A stretch of 64,000 nucleotides of DNA from Clostridiales bacterium UBA4644 (GCA_002405755.1 DHMK01000040.1:731-64730); one strand, 5' to 3'. Positions 8,617-17,033 are shown, counted from the first letter of the stretch. Notes: generated from the letters alone by a model not told the origin. A program made the numbers and translations.

Positions 8617-9579
8617 CTATTGATGTTCCTGTTTTTTCAGCGGCTTTTCGGGCAAAACGCCCTCCAGATCGAAGGGCGGCGTATATTCCTCCCGGGCGGA
8701 GCGTCGCTCCTGTCCAAAGCCCTGCAGGCCCCGCGCCCGCGCCCGCTCCGCCACCGTTTCATATTCATAGGTGGTGATCCGCCGGTCCAGCTCCGGAAAG
8801 GCCTTGCAGGCCGGCGTTGGGGTGTATTGGCTCATGAGGCTCAGCAAAAAGGAATCCGCCGGCAGATTGTCGTGGAGCCAATCCATCAGCCGCAGGGAAT
8901 CCCGCATGCAGCCGGGCAGCACCAGATGCCGCACGATGAGCCCCCGGGTGAGCAGCCCGCCGGAATAGACCAGCCGGGGCTGCTGCCGGTGCATCTCCAG
9001 AATGGCCCGGGACGCCGCTTCAAAATAATCTGCCGCGCCGGAGTATTTTCCGGAGAGCGTCGGACTGAAATATTTCAGATCGGGGAGATAGACGTCAACG
9101 CTGCCCTCCCACAGCCGCAGCGTCTCCACCCGCTCATAGCCGCCGCAGTTCATCACCACGGGGATCCCGGGCTTTGCCAGAGAAAGCGCCTGCAGGATCT
9201 GGGGAGTAAAGTGGGTGGGCGTGACAAGATTCAGGTTGTGGACGCCGCTCTGCTCCAGCGCGGTGAAGATCTCCGCCAGCCGTCGGGGCGAAACCTCCAC
9301 GCCGAAGCCCTCGCGGCTGATCCTCCGGTTCTGGCAAAAAACGCAGCCCAGCGTGCAGCCGGAGAAAAACACCGTTCCGGAGCCCTTTTCCCCGCTGATG
9401 CAGGGTTCCTCCCAGAGGTGTCTGGCCGCCCTGGCCAGGCGGATCTGCGTTCCCATGCCGCAGAAGCCCGGCGAGACCGACCGGTCCGCGCCGCAGGCGC
9501 GGGGGCATAGCATACAGCCGTTCAAGGCGCTTCCCTCCATTCTTCTGCCATCATAACACATCTCCGGGATTTCCGCCAT
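8617..9579 (-). CDS. PflX-like radical SAM protein
   Basis: About 320 residues, resembling pyruvate formate-lyase activating enzymes and the uncharacterised PflX group (COG1313). The radical SAM cluster motif CTLGCVFC binds the 4Fe-4S/SAM centre. An N-terminal CMLCPRACGADR supplies further cysteines typical of the group. No pyruvate formate-lyase or other glycyl-radical enzyme is nearby, so the substrate is unknown. The open frame continues upstream as antisense of nadE. I place the start at the MAEIPEM methionine (9579), but MCYDGRR (9561) or MEGSALNG (9546) are also possible because none has a strong Shine-Dalgarno sequence. pepV follows in the same direction. Confidence 0.8.
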   Translation of the reverse strand: MAEIPEMCYDGRRMEGSALNGCMLCPRACGADRSVSPGFCGMGTQIRLARAARHLWEEPCISGEKGSGTVFFSGCTLGCVFCQNRRISREGFGVEVSPRRLAEIFTALEQSGVHNLNLVTPTHFTPQILQALSLAKPGIPVVMNCGGYERVETLRLWEGSVDVYLPDLKYFSPTLSGKYSGAADYFEAASRAILEMHRQQPRLVYSGGLLTRGLIVRHLVLPGCMRDSLRLMDWLHDNLPADSFLLSLMSQYTPTPACKAFPELDRRITTYEYETVAERARARGLQGFGQERRSAREEYTPPFDLEGVLPEKPLKKQEHQ

Positions 9580-9586
9580 GATTTTC

Positions 9587-9614
9587 TTGCCTTTTTGCCG
9601 GAAAAAGTTATAAT
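9587..9614 (+). promoter_or_regulatory. Promoter for nadE
   Basis: TTGCCT (9587-9592) and TATAAT (9609-9614) are separated by 16 bases, about 57 bases before the nadE ATG. It lies directly upstream of the divergent radical SAM gene. Confidence 0.5.
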
Positions 9615-9670
9615 AAGAACCAGAACGTCCCGGCCGCGTCCGGGGCAGGGCCTGAAAGGAGCTGTTTTCC

Positions 9671-11587
9671 ATGAAGGATGGATTTATCAAGGTTGCGTCC
9701 GTGGCGCCGGAGCTGCGTCTGGCGGACTGCGGGTATAACGCGGAAAGGATCCTGGAGGCCGCGCGGCAGGCGGCGGCGCAGGGCGCAAAGCTGCTGATCA
9801 CGCCGGAGCTTTCCATCACCGGCTATACCTGCGCGGATCTGTTTTTCCAGAAGACCCTGCTGGACTCTGCGGAGCAGGCGCTGGCATATCTGCGCCGGGA
9901 GACGGCGGGGCTGGAGCTGCTGCTGGCGGTGGGAATGCCGGTGCGGCATTTGGGCAAGCTGTTCAACTGCGGCGTGATGCTGTATCAGGGGGAAATCCTG
10001 GGCGTCGTGCCCAAGGTGAACCTGTGCAACTATGAGGAGTTTTACGAGAGCCGCATCTTCCAGCCTGCGCCGAAGGGGATCAGCTATCTCTGCCTGGGCG
10101 GGGAGGAATATGCGCCCTTCGGGCCGGGCCAGCGCTTTGCCTGCCGGGAAAATCCGGATTTCACCGTGGGGCTGGAGATCTGCGAGGACCTCTGGGTCCC
10201 CGTTTCCCCGGCGGCGGAGATGTGCCGGCAGGGGGCGACCATCATCGGCAACCTGTGTGCCAGTCACGACGGCATCGGCCGGGTGCAGGAGCATCAGATC
10301 CTTGCCGTCGCCCAGAGCCAGAAGCTCCGCTGCGGCTATATCCTCTCTGTGGCAGGCCCCCAGGAGAGCACCGGCGACCAGGTCTTTTCCGGCCAGCAGA
10401 TCATTTGTGAAAACGGTGAGATCCTGACGGAAAAGAAGCCCTTCGAGACGGGCCTTGCCATAACGGAGATCGACGTGCAGCGTCTGGCCGCCCAGCGGCG
10501 CAAGACCACGACCTATCCCGCGCAGAGCGGCGAGCCCCGGCCGGACTGCGTGCCCTTTTCCATAACGCAGACGGAGACGAAGCTCACCCGGAAGATCGCA
10601 AGGGATCCCTACCTGCCGGAGGACCCGGCGGCGCAGGCGGAGGAATGCCGGCATATCTTCCTGATGCAGAGCCATGCCCTGGCCCACCGGCTGGAGCATA
10701 TCCATGCAAGAGCCGCGGTGGTTGGCGTCTCCGGCGGACTGGATTCCACCCTGACCCTTCTGGTCTGCCACAAGGCCATGGAGCTGCTGGGCCAGAGCCC
10801 GGCGCAGGTGGCCGCCGTCACCATGCCCTGCTTCGGCACCACCAGCCGCACCCGCAGCAATGCGGAGCTTTTGTGCCGGGAGCTGGGCATCCCCATGCGC
10901 TGCATCCCCATCGGCAACGCGGTGGAGCGGCATTTTGCCGACATCGGCCATGACCCCGCCGATCATAATGTGACCTTTGAAAACGCCCAGGCCCGGGAGC
11001 GCACCCAGGTGCTCATGGATCTTTCCAACGAGCTGGGCGGGATCGTGGTCGGGACCGGCGACTTCAGCGAGCTGGCTCTGGGCTGGGCCACCTACAACGG
11101 CGATCATATGAGCATGTACGGCGTCAACGCCGGCATCCCCAAGACCCAGATCCGACAGGTGGTGCGCTGGTATGCGGAGGCCTGCGGCAATGCGGCGCTG
11201 GGCGCCATTTTGAAGGATATTCTGGACACCCCCGTCTCCCCGGAGCTACTGCCGGCAGACGGCGAAAAGATCGTCCAGAAGACCGAGGATCTGGTCGGCC
11301 CCTACGAGCTGCACGATTTCTTCCTTTATTATCTGCTGCGCTACGGCTTCACGCCCGAAAAGATCTTCCGCATGGCCTGCTATGCCTTCCGGGGCGAGTA
11401 TGACGAAAAAACCGTCGCCCACTGGCTGAAGCGCTGCTGCCAGCGATTCTTTACCCAACAGTATAAGCGCTCCTGTATGCCGGACGGTCCCATGATCGGC
11501 CCGCTGAGCCTTTCGCCCAGAAGCGCCTGGCGGATGCCCTCCGATTGCTGGCGTACCGCCTGGGATCAGGCGCTGGAAGCGCTGTAA
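9671..11587 (+). CDS. nadE: Glutamine-dependent NAD+ synthetase
   Basis: 638-residue two-domain enzyme that makes NAD+ from nicotinate adenine dinucleotide, ATP and glutamine in the cytoplasm. The N-terminal nitrilase-type glutaminase (about 1-300) shows its Glu-Lys-Cys triad in ELSITGYTCADLF, PKVNLCNYEEFYE and LEICEDLWVP. The C-terminal synthetase domain has the P-loop VSGGLDSTLT near residue 353. The length matches the long, glutamine-using form, so no separate ammonia supply is needed. The ATG has AAAGGAG nine bases upstream. It is a single-gene unit ending at the terminator at 11611-11637. Confidence 0.96.
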   Translation: MKDGFIKVASVAPELRLADCGYNAERILEAARQAAAQGAKLLITPELSITGYTCADLFFQKTLLDSAEQALAYLRRETAGLELLLAVGMPVRHLGKLFNCGVMLYQGEILGVVPKVNLCNYEEFYESRIFQPAPKGISYLCLGGEEYAPFGPGQRFACRENPDFTVGLEICEDLWVPVSPAAEMCRQGATIIGNLCASHDGIGRVQEHQILAVAQSQKLRCGYILSVAGPQESTGDQVFSGQQIICENGEILTEKKPFETGLAITEIDVQRLAAQRRKTTTYPAQSGEPRPDCVPFSITQTETKLTRKIARDPYLPEDPAAQAEECRHIFLMQSHALAHRLEHIHARAAVVGVSGGLDSTLTLLVCHKAMELLGQSPAQVAAVTMPCFGTTSRTRSNAELLCRELGIPMRCIPIGNAVERHFADIGHDPADHNVTFENAQARERTQVLMDLSNELGGIVVGTGDFSELALGWATYNGDHMSMYGVNAGIPKTQIRQVVRWYAEACGNAALGAILKDILDTPVSPELLPADGEKIVQKTEDLVGPYELHDFFLYYLLRYGFTPEKIFRMACYAFRGEYDEKTVAHWLKRCCQRFFTQQYKRSCMPDGPMIGPLSLSPRSAWRMPSDCWRTAWDQALEAL

Positions 11588-11610
11588 AGCGAAATGCAAG
11601 ACAGGAAAAT

Positions 11611-11637
11611 GCCCGCGTTCCGAACAGGAACGCGGGC
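11611..11637. terminator. Terminator between nadE and ppa
   Basis: An 11-base-pair perfect stem GCCCGCGTTCC/GGAACGCGGGC with a five-base loop, followed by TTGCTTTT on the plus strand. On the minus strand the run after the stem is ATTTTCCTG, so it probably serves the convergent ppa as well. Confidence 0.8.
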
Positions 11638-11653
11638 TTGCTTTTGCTGTTTT

Positions 11654-12193
11654 TTATTCGTGCTGGCCGCAGAAATGGATCCGGTAGTTATGCAGAGCGG
11701 CGGAAATGATCTGGATGGCCGCTTCCCGGCCGTTCACATCGCCGGCCATGGCCTCCTTGCCCTCCAGCGCCTTATAAACGGAGAAGAAATGGGCCATCTC
11801 GTCAAAAATATGCCCCGGCAGATCCATGATGTCGTGATACATATTATACATGGGGTCGGAGAAGGGAATGGCGATGATCTTTTCATCGTTTTTGCCGCCG
11901 TCGGTCATGGAGATATAGCCGATGGGGTAGCAGCGCGCCAGCGTCAGCGGCTCCAGAGCCTCTGAGCACAGCACCAAAACATCCAGCGGATCGTTGTCAT
12001 CGCCGTAGGTGCGGGGGATAAAGCCGTAGTTTGCGGGGTAATGGGTTGAGGTATAAAGGATCCGGTCCAGAATGATAAAGCCGGTTTCCTTGTCCAGCTC
12101 ATATTTCTTCTTGCTGCCCTTGGGGATCTCGATAACGGCCAGAAAGTCGTCGGGATGGATCCGCTCCGGGTTTACATCGTGCCAAATATTCAT
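11654..12193 (-). CDS. ppa: Inorganic pyrophosphatase (family I)
   Basis: 179-residue soluble family I pyrophosphatase that hydrolyses pyrophosphate to two phosphates and pulls biosynthetic reactions forward. Conserved elements are EIPKGSKKKYELDK near residues 22-35, YPANYGFIPRTYGDDNDPLD near 52-71, containing the metal-binding DxDPxD, and a later KNDEKIIAIP. The ATG at 12193 follows AGAAGGAG. It has its own promoter at 12234-12262. Its convergent neighbour nadE encodes a pyrophosphate-releasing enzyme, but the two are transcribed separately, so the adjacency need not be functional. Confidence 0.95.
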   Translation of the reverse strand: MNIWHDVNPERIHPDDFLAVIEIPKGSKKKYELDKETGFIILDRILYTSTHYPANYGFIPRTYGDDNDPLDVLVLCSEALEPLTLARCYPIGYISMTDGGKNDEKIIAIPFSDPMYNMYHDIMDLPGHIFDEMAHFFSVYKALEGKEAMAGDVNGREAAIQIISAALHNYRIHFCGQHE

Positions 12194-12233
12194 GGGAATG
12201 CTCGCGCTCCTTCTGCGGGTTTTTTACTGCGTC

Positions 12234-12262
12234 AGTATAGCACGCTCCGGCAAAAAACGCAA
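12234..12262 (-). promoter_or_regulatory. Promoter for ppa
   Basis: On the minus strand TTGCGT (12257-12262) and TATACT (12234-12239) are separated by 17 bases, about 40 bases upstream of the ppa ATG. Confidence 0.6.
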
Positions 12263-12347
12263 CCCAAGATCCCATTGCCGCGTCTGCGGGATATCGCAGG
12301 CCGGCGAAAAAATCTGCCGCTTCCGGTTCTGGATCGGACAGGCCGGA

Positions 12348-12355
12348 CATACCTT
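12348..12355 (+). promoter_or_regulatory. Weak candidate sigma-E -10 element before spoIIIAA
   Basis: CATACCTT resembles the sigma-E -10 CATACAMT and lies 22 bases before the spoIIIAA start. The operon is sigma-E-dependent in Bacillus subtilis. I cannot see a convincing -35 of the KMATATT type 14-15 bases upstream, so this is a weak call. Confidence 0.25.
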
Positions 12356-12376
12356 TGGAGCAAGGGAGATGAGAAT

Positions 12377-13276
12377 ATGCAGCAAACCATGGATCTGATG
12401 AAAAGCTTTCACACGGCGGCGGCGCTGCTGCCGGAACGGCTCTGGCGGGCGGCTTACAGTCTGTCGGAGGAGCAGCGGGCGCAGTGCGAGGAGCTTCGGG
12501 TGCGGCTGGAGCGCCCGCTGGCGGCGACGGTCGCGGGGAAAACAGTGCGCCTGGGGAAGGAGCCGGTGCTCCCCGTAAAGGCGGAGCTGGACGAGCTTCT
12601 GGCCCGCGCCACGGAAAGCTCGGTGCATACTTATCTGGAGCAGCTGCGCCAGGGCTTTCTGACCACCAAATACGGCCACCGGATCGGCCTTTGCGCCCAG
12701 GCGCCGGAGGGGAGAGGCCGGGCGCTCCGGGGCCTTTCCTCGGTGAATATCCGCGTGGCGCGGCAGCTGGAGGATGCGGGCTATGAGCTGCCCATCGCCG
12801 GCCCCGGCGGCTTTCAGAGCACGCTGATCCTGGCCCCGCCGGGCGCGGGCAAGACGACGCTGCTGCGGGAGCTGTGCCGCCGGCTCTCAGAGCGCTTCCG
12901 GGTGGCCGTGGCAGACGAGCGCTATGAGATCGCCGCCTGCTCCGGCGGCGCGCCCCGGTTCCGGATCGGGCAGTGCGACGTTATGTCCGGCGGCAAAAAG
13001 CGGGAGACCATCCCAATGCTGCTGCGCGCCATGTCGCCCCAGATCCTGGCGGTGGACGAGATCACCGAGGAGGAGGACTGCAAAAGCCTGCTTTCCTGTC
13101 TGGGCTGCGGCTGCCAGCTGCTGGCAACGGCCCACGGCAGCACGCTGGCGGACCTGACCCGGCGGCCCGCCTATCAGAGCCTGCTGGCGGCTGGCGCATT
13201 CCGCCAGGTGATCCTGATCCAGACGCAGGAGGGCCGCCGGAGCTATACGCTGCAGCCCATGCCGCAGGTGCTGTGA
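12377..13276 (+). CDS. spoIIIAA: Stage III sporulation protein AA
   Basis: 299-residue ATPase of the SpoIIIA-SpoIIQ channel that joins mother cell and forespore. SpoIIIAA is related to type II/IV secretion ATPases and is thought to power the complex from the mother-cell side. Walker A APPGAGKTTLLREL lies near residues 157-170, and a Walker B-like ILAVDEITEEED follows. Upstream is GLSSVNIRVARQ, typical of the family. I set the start at 12377, where AAGGGAGATG precedes the ATG. The frame continues 74 codons further upstream, into ppa antisense sequence. It is the first gene of an eight-gene cluster in canonical order, and its TGA overlaps the GTG of spoIIIAB. Confidence 0.95.
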   Translation: MQQTMDLMKSFHTAAALLPERLWRAAYSLSEEQRAQCEELRVRLERPLAATVAGKTVRLGKEPVLPVKAELDELLARATESSVHTYLEQLRQGFLTTKYGHRIGLCAQAPEGRGRALRGLSSVNIRVARQLEDAGYELPIAGPGGFQSTLILAPPGAGKTTLLRELCRRLSERFRVAVADERYEIAACSGGAPRFRIGQCDVMSGGKKRETIPMLLRAMSPQILAVDEITEEEDCKSLLSCLGCGCQLLATAHGSTLADLTRRPAYQSLLAAGAFRQVILIQTQEGRRSYTLQPMPQVL

Positions 13277-13779
13277 TCCGGCTGCTGGGGGCGGCGCTGC
13301 TGCTTTTTGGGGCGCTGCTGGCCGGGCAGGCGCTCACAGGTCTGCTGCGGCGGAAGCGGGCGGTGCTGCGGGAGCTGCGGGGCTTCGTAGAGATGCTGCA
13401 GGCGGAGCTGCTCCAGCGGGGAACGCCCCTTCCGGAGCTTTTTGCCCGGCAGGCAGACCGGCGGGGCCTTCTGTGGGAGCCGGTTCGGGATTGCGGACGG
13501 ACGTTGGCCCGGGGCATTCCGGCAGACCGGGCCATGGAGCCTTTGCTGAAAGTGCTGGAGACCGGGGAGGCCCTACCGGAGGCCGCCGCCGCCCTGGGCG
13601 AGCTTTCCCGGGCGCTGGGAAAATATGACGCCGGGACGCAGGCCGAGCGCTGTAAACAGGTCTGCGCCCGGCTGGAGGAACAGGAAAAACGGCTTTGGAC
13701 CACCCTGACGGAAAAGGGCAGACTTTACCGGGCGCTGAGCTTTTCCGCCGGAGCGGTGCTGGCGCTGATGCTATGGTAA
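13273..13779 (+). CDS. spoIIIAB: Stage III sporulation protein AB
   Basis: 168 residues, close to the 171 of Bacillus subtilis SpoIIIAB, a mother-cell membrane protein that resembles the GspF platform protein of type II secretion. Two membrane segments are predicted: residues 2-20 and the extreme C-terminus (SFSAGAVLALMLW). Between them is a helical, arginine-rich cytoplasmic domain. The GTG start at 13273 shares bases with the spoIIIAA stop (GTGA), so translation is coupled; there is no strong Shine-Dalgarno sequence of its own. Family recognition comes mainly from operon position plus this topology and the LRELRGFVEMLQAELLQRGTP segment. Confidence 0.92.
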   Translation: MIRLLGAALLLFGALLAGQALTGLLRRKRAVLRELRGFVEMLQAELLQRGTPLPELFARQADRRGLLWEPVRDCGRTLARGIPADRAMEPLLKVLETGEALPEAAAALGELSRALGKYDAGTQAERCKQVCARLEEQEKRLWTTLTEKGRLYRALSFSAGAVLALMLW

Positions 13780-13791
13780 CGAGGGGAAAAC

Positions 13792-13986
13792 ATGGATGTT
13801 GATCTGATTTTTAAGGTTGCGGCCATCGGGATCCTGGTGGCGGTGCTCAATCAGCTGCTGGTGCGCTCAGGCCGGGAGGAGCAGGCCATGATGACGACGC
13901 TGGCCGGGCTTATCGTGGTGATGATGATCCTCATCGGCGAGATCAGCGATATGTTCCGGCTGATCAAGCAGACCTTTGGGCTATGA
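13792..13986 (+). CDS. spoIIIAC: Stage III sporulation protein AC
   Basis: 64-residue, two-helix membrane protein, the normal size for SpoIIIAC. Membrane segments lie at about residues 6-25 and 33-50, separated by the short charged loop RSGREEQAM. It is a component of the mother-cell part of the SpoIIIA channel. The ATG follows GAGGGGAAAAC. Its stop overlaps the spoIIIAD start as ATGA. Confidence 0.95.
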   Translation: MDVDLIFKVAAIGILVAVLNQLLVRSGREEQAMMTTLAGLIVVMMILIGEISDMFRLIKQTFGL

Positions 13987-14378
13987 CGGTCCTATGGCTT
14001 GGAAGGCTGCTTTTGGCGGCGCTGATCGCCGTTTGTCTGCTGCAGCTGCTGCGGGGAAAGGCCGGCGCGCTGACGCCCCTCTGCAGCCTGGCGGTGTGCG
14101 CCGTGATGGTGGGCGTGATGCTGGCCCCGCTGTCTGCCCTGTGGCAGAGGTGGCAGGCACTTCTAACCCGATCCGGCGTGGAGATCAGCCTGTTTCTGCC
14201 GCTTGTAAAGGTCCTTGGCATTACGGCGCTGACAAGGCTTTCCGCAGAACTCTGTCGGGATGCGGGAGAAAAGGCCATTGCCGCCGGCGTGGAGCTGGGG
14301 GGCGCGGCTGCGGCGCTGGTCTGCGCGTTTCCTCTGGCAGAAAAGGCGCTTTCGCTCATCGGAACGCTGGGCGCCTGA
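13983..14378 (+). CDS. spoIIIAD: Stage III sporulation protein AD
   Basis: 131-residue membrane protein of the SpoIIIA channel. Three to four hydrophobic stretches are visible (about 5-22, 31-50, 68-82 and 102-125), with the family-typical SGVEISLFLPLVKVLGITALT in the middle. It is related to SpoIIIAC and is thought to sit with it in the mother-cell membrane complex. The ATG overlaps the spoIIIAC stop by four bases. Its own TGA overlaps the proposed CTG start of spoIIIAE. Confidence 0.93.
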   Translation: MTVLWLGRLLLAALIAVCLLQLLRGKAGALTPLCSLAVCAVMVGVMLAPLSALWQRWQALLTRSGVEISLFLPLVKVLGITALTRLSAELCRDAGEKAIAAGVELGGAAAALVCAFPLAEKALSLIGTLGA

Positions 14379-15448
14379 GAGCGGCGCTGCTGCTGCTTCT
14401 GTTTCTGGCGGCTCTGGCCGTTCCAGCCAGAGCGGCGGAGGACGGCAGCTCTCTGCGTCAGGCGCTGCCGCAGGAGGCCCGGGAGCTGCTGGAGGATACG
14501 CCGATCACCGGCGCAGACCCGCGAAAAACGGCCGGATCTCTTTGGAGCAAGGCGCTGCAGCTGCTGCGGGAGGGGCTGCGGCAGGCGGTACGCCCGGCGT
14601 TTCTGATGGCGGCGGTCTGTCTGCTGCTGTCGCTGCTGGAGAGCTTTTCCAAGACCTCCGGCCTCACGCTGCCAAGCCGCCTGCCCCAGCTGGCGGGAGC
14701 CACGGCGATCCTGCTGCTGGCCTTTGGAGAGCAGCGCTCCATGGCAGCCCAGTGCCGGACGGTGATCGAACAGCTGGACAGCTTTACAAAGCTTCTGATC
14801 ACAGTGTTTACAGGCGTTTCTGTGGCGGCGGGCAAGCCGGCCTCCGCCGCAGCCTCCGCCGGAGCGGCCATGCTGTTCTCCGATGGTCTGTTCTGGCTCG
14901 CGCAAAAGCTTTTTCTGCCCATGACCACGATCTTCCTCCTGCTGACCTATGGGGGCAGCATCGCGGAAAACGGGCTGCTGCAGAAGGCGGCGGGGCTGGT
15001 GCGCTGGGGGCTGCAAAAGCTGATCCGGATCTTTCTGGCGGCTTATTTCGCCTATCTGTCGCTGACGGGTCTGGTGACCGGCGCGGCAGATTCTGCCGCC
15101 GTGCGCACGGCGCAGACGCTGACCGGCGCGGTACCGCTGGTGGGCAATGTGATCGCCGGCGCTTCGGAGACCATTCTGGCGGGGGCTGCCGCCCTGCGGG
15201 CGGGCGTTGGATTTTTTGGCTTTGTGGGGGCGCTGGCCCTCTGCCTGACGCCGTTTCTGCAGGCGCTCTGCCACCTGCTGGTGTTTCGGCTGCTGGCGCT
15301 GCTGGCAGGAGCTTATGCGGAAGGGGGCGTGAAGACCATGCTGGAGGCAGTCTCCGGCGCTTACGGGATGCTTTTGGGCATTTTGGGCGCCTGCTGCGCG
15401 CTGCAGTTCATTACCATCGTGGTGAGCCTGACGGTGATCCGCACATGA
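14375..15448 (+). CDS. spoIIIAE: Stage III sporulation protein AE (apparent CTG start)
   Basis: 357-residue polytopic membrane protein, somewhat shorter than the roughly 400 residues of Bacillus SpoIIIAE. It starts with a clear signal sequence (RAALLLLLFLAALAVPARA, cleavage likely after ARA), followed by a soluble segment and about seven membrane helices. The frame has no ATG, GTG or TTG near this point: reading upstream the only alternative in about 80 bases is another CTG (14321). The CTG at 14375 overlaps the spoIIIAD stop as CTGA, mirroring the GTGA/ATGA overlaps elsewhere in the operon, and places the signal peptide at the N-terminus. It most likely relies on translational coupling. The family call is firm; the start is an inference. 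Confidence 0.88.
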   Translation: MRAALLLLLFLAALAVPARAAEDGSSLRQALPQEARELLEDTPITGADPRKTAGSLWSKALQLLREGLRQAVRPAFLMAAVCLLLSLLESFSKTSGLTLPSRLPQLAGATAILLLAFGEQRSMAAQCRTVIEQLDSFTKLLITVFTGVSVAAGKPASAAASAGAAMLFSDGLFWLAQKLFLPMTTIFLLLTYGGSIAENGLLQKAAGLVRWGLQKLIRIFLAAYFAYLSLTGLVTGAADSAAVRTAQTLTGAVPLVGNVIAGASETILAGAAALRAGVGFFGFVGALALCLTPFLQALCHLLVFRLLALLAGAYAEGGVKTMLEAVSGAYGMLLGILGACCALQFITIVVSLTVIRT

Positions 15449-15927
15449 AAACGCTGGTCCATGTCCTGCTGCGGCTGACGGCGGCGGGCGTCCTCTGCGG
15501 CGCGCTGCTTTCTCTGGGCGGCAGCGGAGCCAAAAAAGAGATCCTGCGCTTTTGCTGCGCCTGTGTGATGCTGATCCTGGTCTTGACCGCGCTGCAGGGA
15601 CAGACGCTCCCGGAGCTGCCCTTTTCCGCCTATGAGGCGGAGCTGGACCAGACGGTGGAGCAGGCCCGGCAGGAGACGCTGACGGAGCTTCTGCACCAGA
15701 CGCAGCAGGGGCTGGCCCAGGAGGTGGTCCGCATGGCGGCGGCCCGGGGCATTGCCTGCGAGGCCCATGTGACCTGCGCCCTGCAGGATGGCCAGGTAAC
15801 GGTGACGCAGGTGGAGCTGCTGCTGCCGGAGCTTGCACCGGCGGGCCTGCAGCAGCTGATGGAGGAGCTGCCGCTGCAGCTGGGCATAACGAGGGAGCAG
15901 ATCGTGATCCGGGAGGAAAAAGGATGA
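15445..15927 (+). CDS. spoIIIAF: Stage III sporulation protein AF
   Basis: 160 residues, shorter than Bacillus SpoIIIAF (about 206). Two N-terminal membrane helices (about 4-25 and 34-52) are followed by a soluble domain that begins with the helical EAELDQTVEQARQETLTELL and ends in a small alpha/beta fold. In the Bacillus complex the soluble domain resembles ring-building motifs of secretion systems. The ATG overlaps the spoIIIAE stop (ATGA). The gene overlaps spoIIIAG in the same way. Confidence 0.9.
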   Translation: MKTLVHVLLRLTAAGVLCGALLSLGGSGAKKEILRFCCACVMLILVLTALQGQTLPELPFSAYEAELDQTVEQARQETLTELLHQTQQGLAQEVVRMAAARGIACEAHVTCALQDGQVTVTQVELLLPELAPAGLQQLMEELPLQLGITREQIVIREEKG

Positions 15928-16457
15928 AAGCATTTGAGAAATTGCAGGCCCCGGCATATTGGAAGGCCCTGTTCCATAAGTATAAATACGTTCTTCTGGT
16001 GTGTGCCCTGGGGCTGGCGCTGATGCTCTGGCCCAGCGGGAAAAAGAGCGAGGCGGCTCCTTCGGCTTTGGCACAGGAGCCTGCGGAGGAGACCGTCGCC
16101 CAGCTGGAGGCACGGCTTCAGAGCCTTCTGGAGCAGACGGACGGCGTAGGCCGGGCGCAGGTGCTGCTGACGGTCAAAAGCGGCAGCGAGAGCATCTATG
16201 CCTACGATAAAACCGAATCCCGCAGCGGCGAGGGGGCGGCGGAGACGCTTTCCCGCCAGAGCCAGCTGGTCACCGTCAGTGCCGGCGGCAGCCAGACGCC
16301 GGTGACTCGCCGGCAGGAAAGCCCGGTCTATCTGGGCGCGGCGGTGGTGTGCGATGGGGGCGGGAGCCCCGCGGTGCAGCTGGCCGTGACGCGGATCGTG
16401 CAGTCCCTGACCGGGATCCCCAGCGACCATATCGTGATCTCAAAAATGAAACAATAG
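15924..16457 (+). CDS. spoIIIAG: Stage III sporulation protein AG
   Basis: 177 residues: a short cytoplasmic N-terminus, one membrane helix at about 23-40 (YVLLVCALGLALML), then an extracellular domain in the space between mother cell and forespore. SpoIIIAG forms a large ring resembling those of type III secretion systems. Family motifs are the LEQTDGVGRAQVLLTVKSG segment and the C-terminal PAVQLAVTRIVQSLTGIPSD. The start overlaps the stop of spoIIIAF. spoIIIAH follows after 13 bases. Confidence 0.95.
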   Translation: MKAFEKLQAPAYWKALFHKYKYVLLVCALGLALMLWPSGKKSEAAPSALAQEPAEETVAQLEARLQSLLEQTDGVGRAQVLLTVKSGSESIYAYDKTESRSGEGAAETLSRQSQLVTVSAGGSQTPVTRRQESPVYLGAAVVCDGGGSPAVQLAVTRIVQSLTGIPSDHIVISKMKQ

Positions 16458-16470
16458 GAGGCAACATCCC

Positions 16471-17028
16471 ATGAAAAAACGAGGAGCGATCTATTCTGTG
16501 GTGGCGCTGATGCTGTGCGTGGCGGTCTATCTCAACTGGTATTACAGCAAGGGCGATCCGCTGGAGGAGGGACAGCAGCAGGCCGACGGCAAGGTGCTGG
16601 GCGAATCCGTTCTGGTAGACGGCGTCGCCGGGGCAGATCCGCTGGAGCAGGCGGAGCAGACGGCGGGGCAGGGCAGCGCATATTTTGCCCAGGCCAGGCT
16701 CTCCCGCCAGCAGGCCAGAGACGAAGCCGTTGGCATCCTGACGCAGACGGCGGAAAATGAGGGCGCGGCGGAGGAAGCACGGACCGCCGCCAGCACCAGC
16801 ATCCAGCTGATGGCGGGCAACGCCATGGTGGAGGCTCGGATCGAGAGTCTGGTCATCGCCAAGGGCTATCAGGACTGTGTGGCCTTCGTCAACGACAGCA
16901 GCGTCAATGTCATCGTGGCAAAAACCGAGACCGGCCTGCAGGATACCGACGTGGCCCGCATCCGGGATATCGTCATCAGCGAGGCCAATGTGGCGGCGGA
17001 GGCCATCCGCATCATCGAAGCGGAATAA
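16471..17028 (+). CDS. spoIIIAH: Stage III sporulation protein AH
   Basis: 185-residue bitopic membrane protein whose extracellular YscJ/FliF-like domain binds SpoIIQ from the forespore and forms the ring of the feeding channel. One membrane helix at about 6-24, then an acidic, glutamine-rich linker, and the conserved domain from about 100 onward, including CVAFVNDSSVNVIVAKTE and the C-terminal ISEANVAAEAIRIIEAE. The ATG follows AGGAGGCAACATCCC, the strongest ribosome-binding site of the operon. spoIIQ itself is not in the window. It is the last gene of the operon; no terminator is visible before the promoter at 17034. Confidence 0.95.
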   Translation: MKKRGAIYSVVALMLCVAVYLNWYYSKGDPLEEGQQQADGKVLGESVLVDGVAGADPLEQAEQTAGQGSAYFAQARLSRQQARDEAVGILTQTAENEGAAEEARTAASTSIQLMAGNAMVEARIESLVIAKGYQDCVAFVNDSSVNVIVAKTETGLQDTDVARIRDIVISEANVAAEAIRIIEAE

Positions 17029-17033
17029 AGCTC

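Noticed and set aside
8617..9579. Pyruvate formate-lyase activating enzyme (pflA)
   Set aside because: The radical SAM motif fits, but the extra N-terminal cysteines place it nearer the PflX group, and no pyruvate formate-lyase gene is near.
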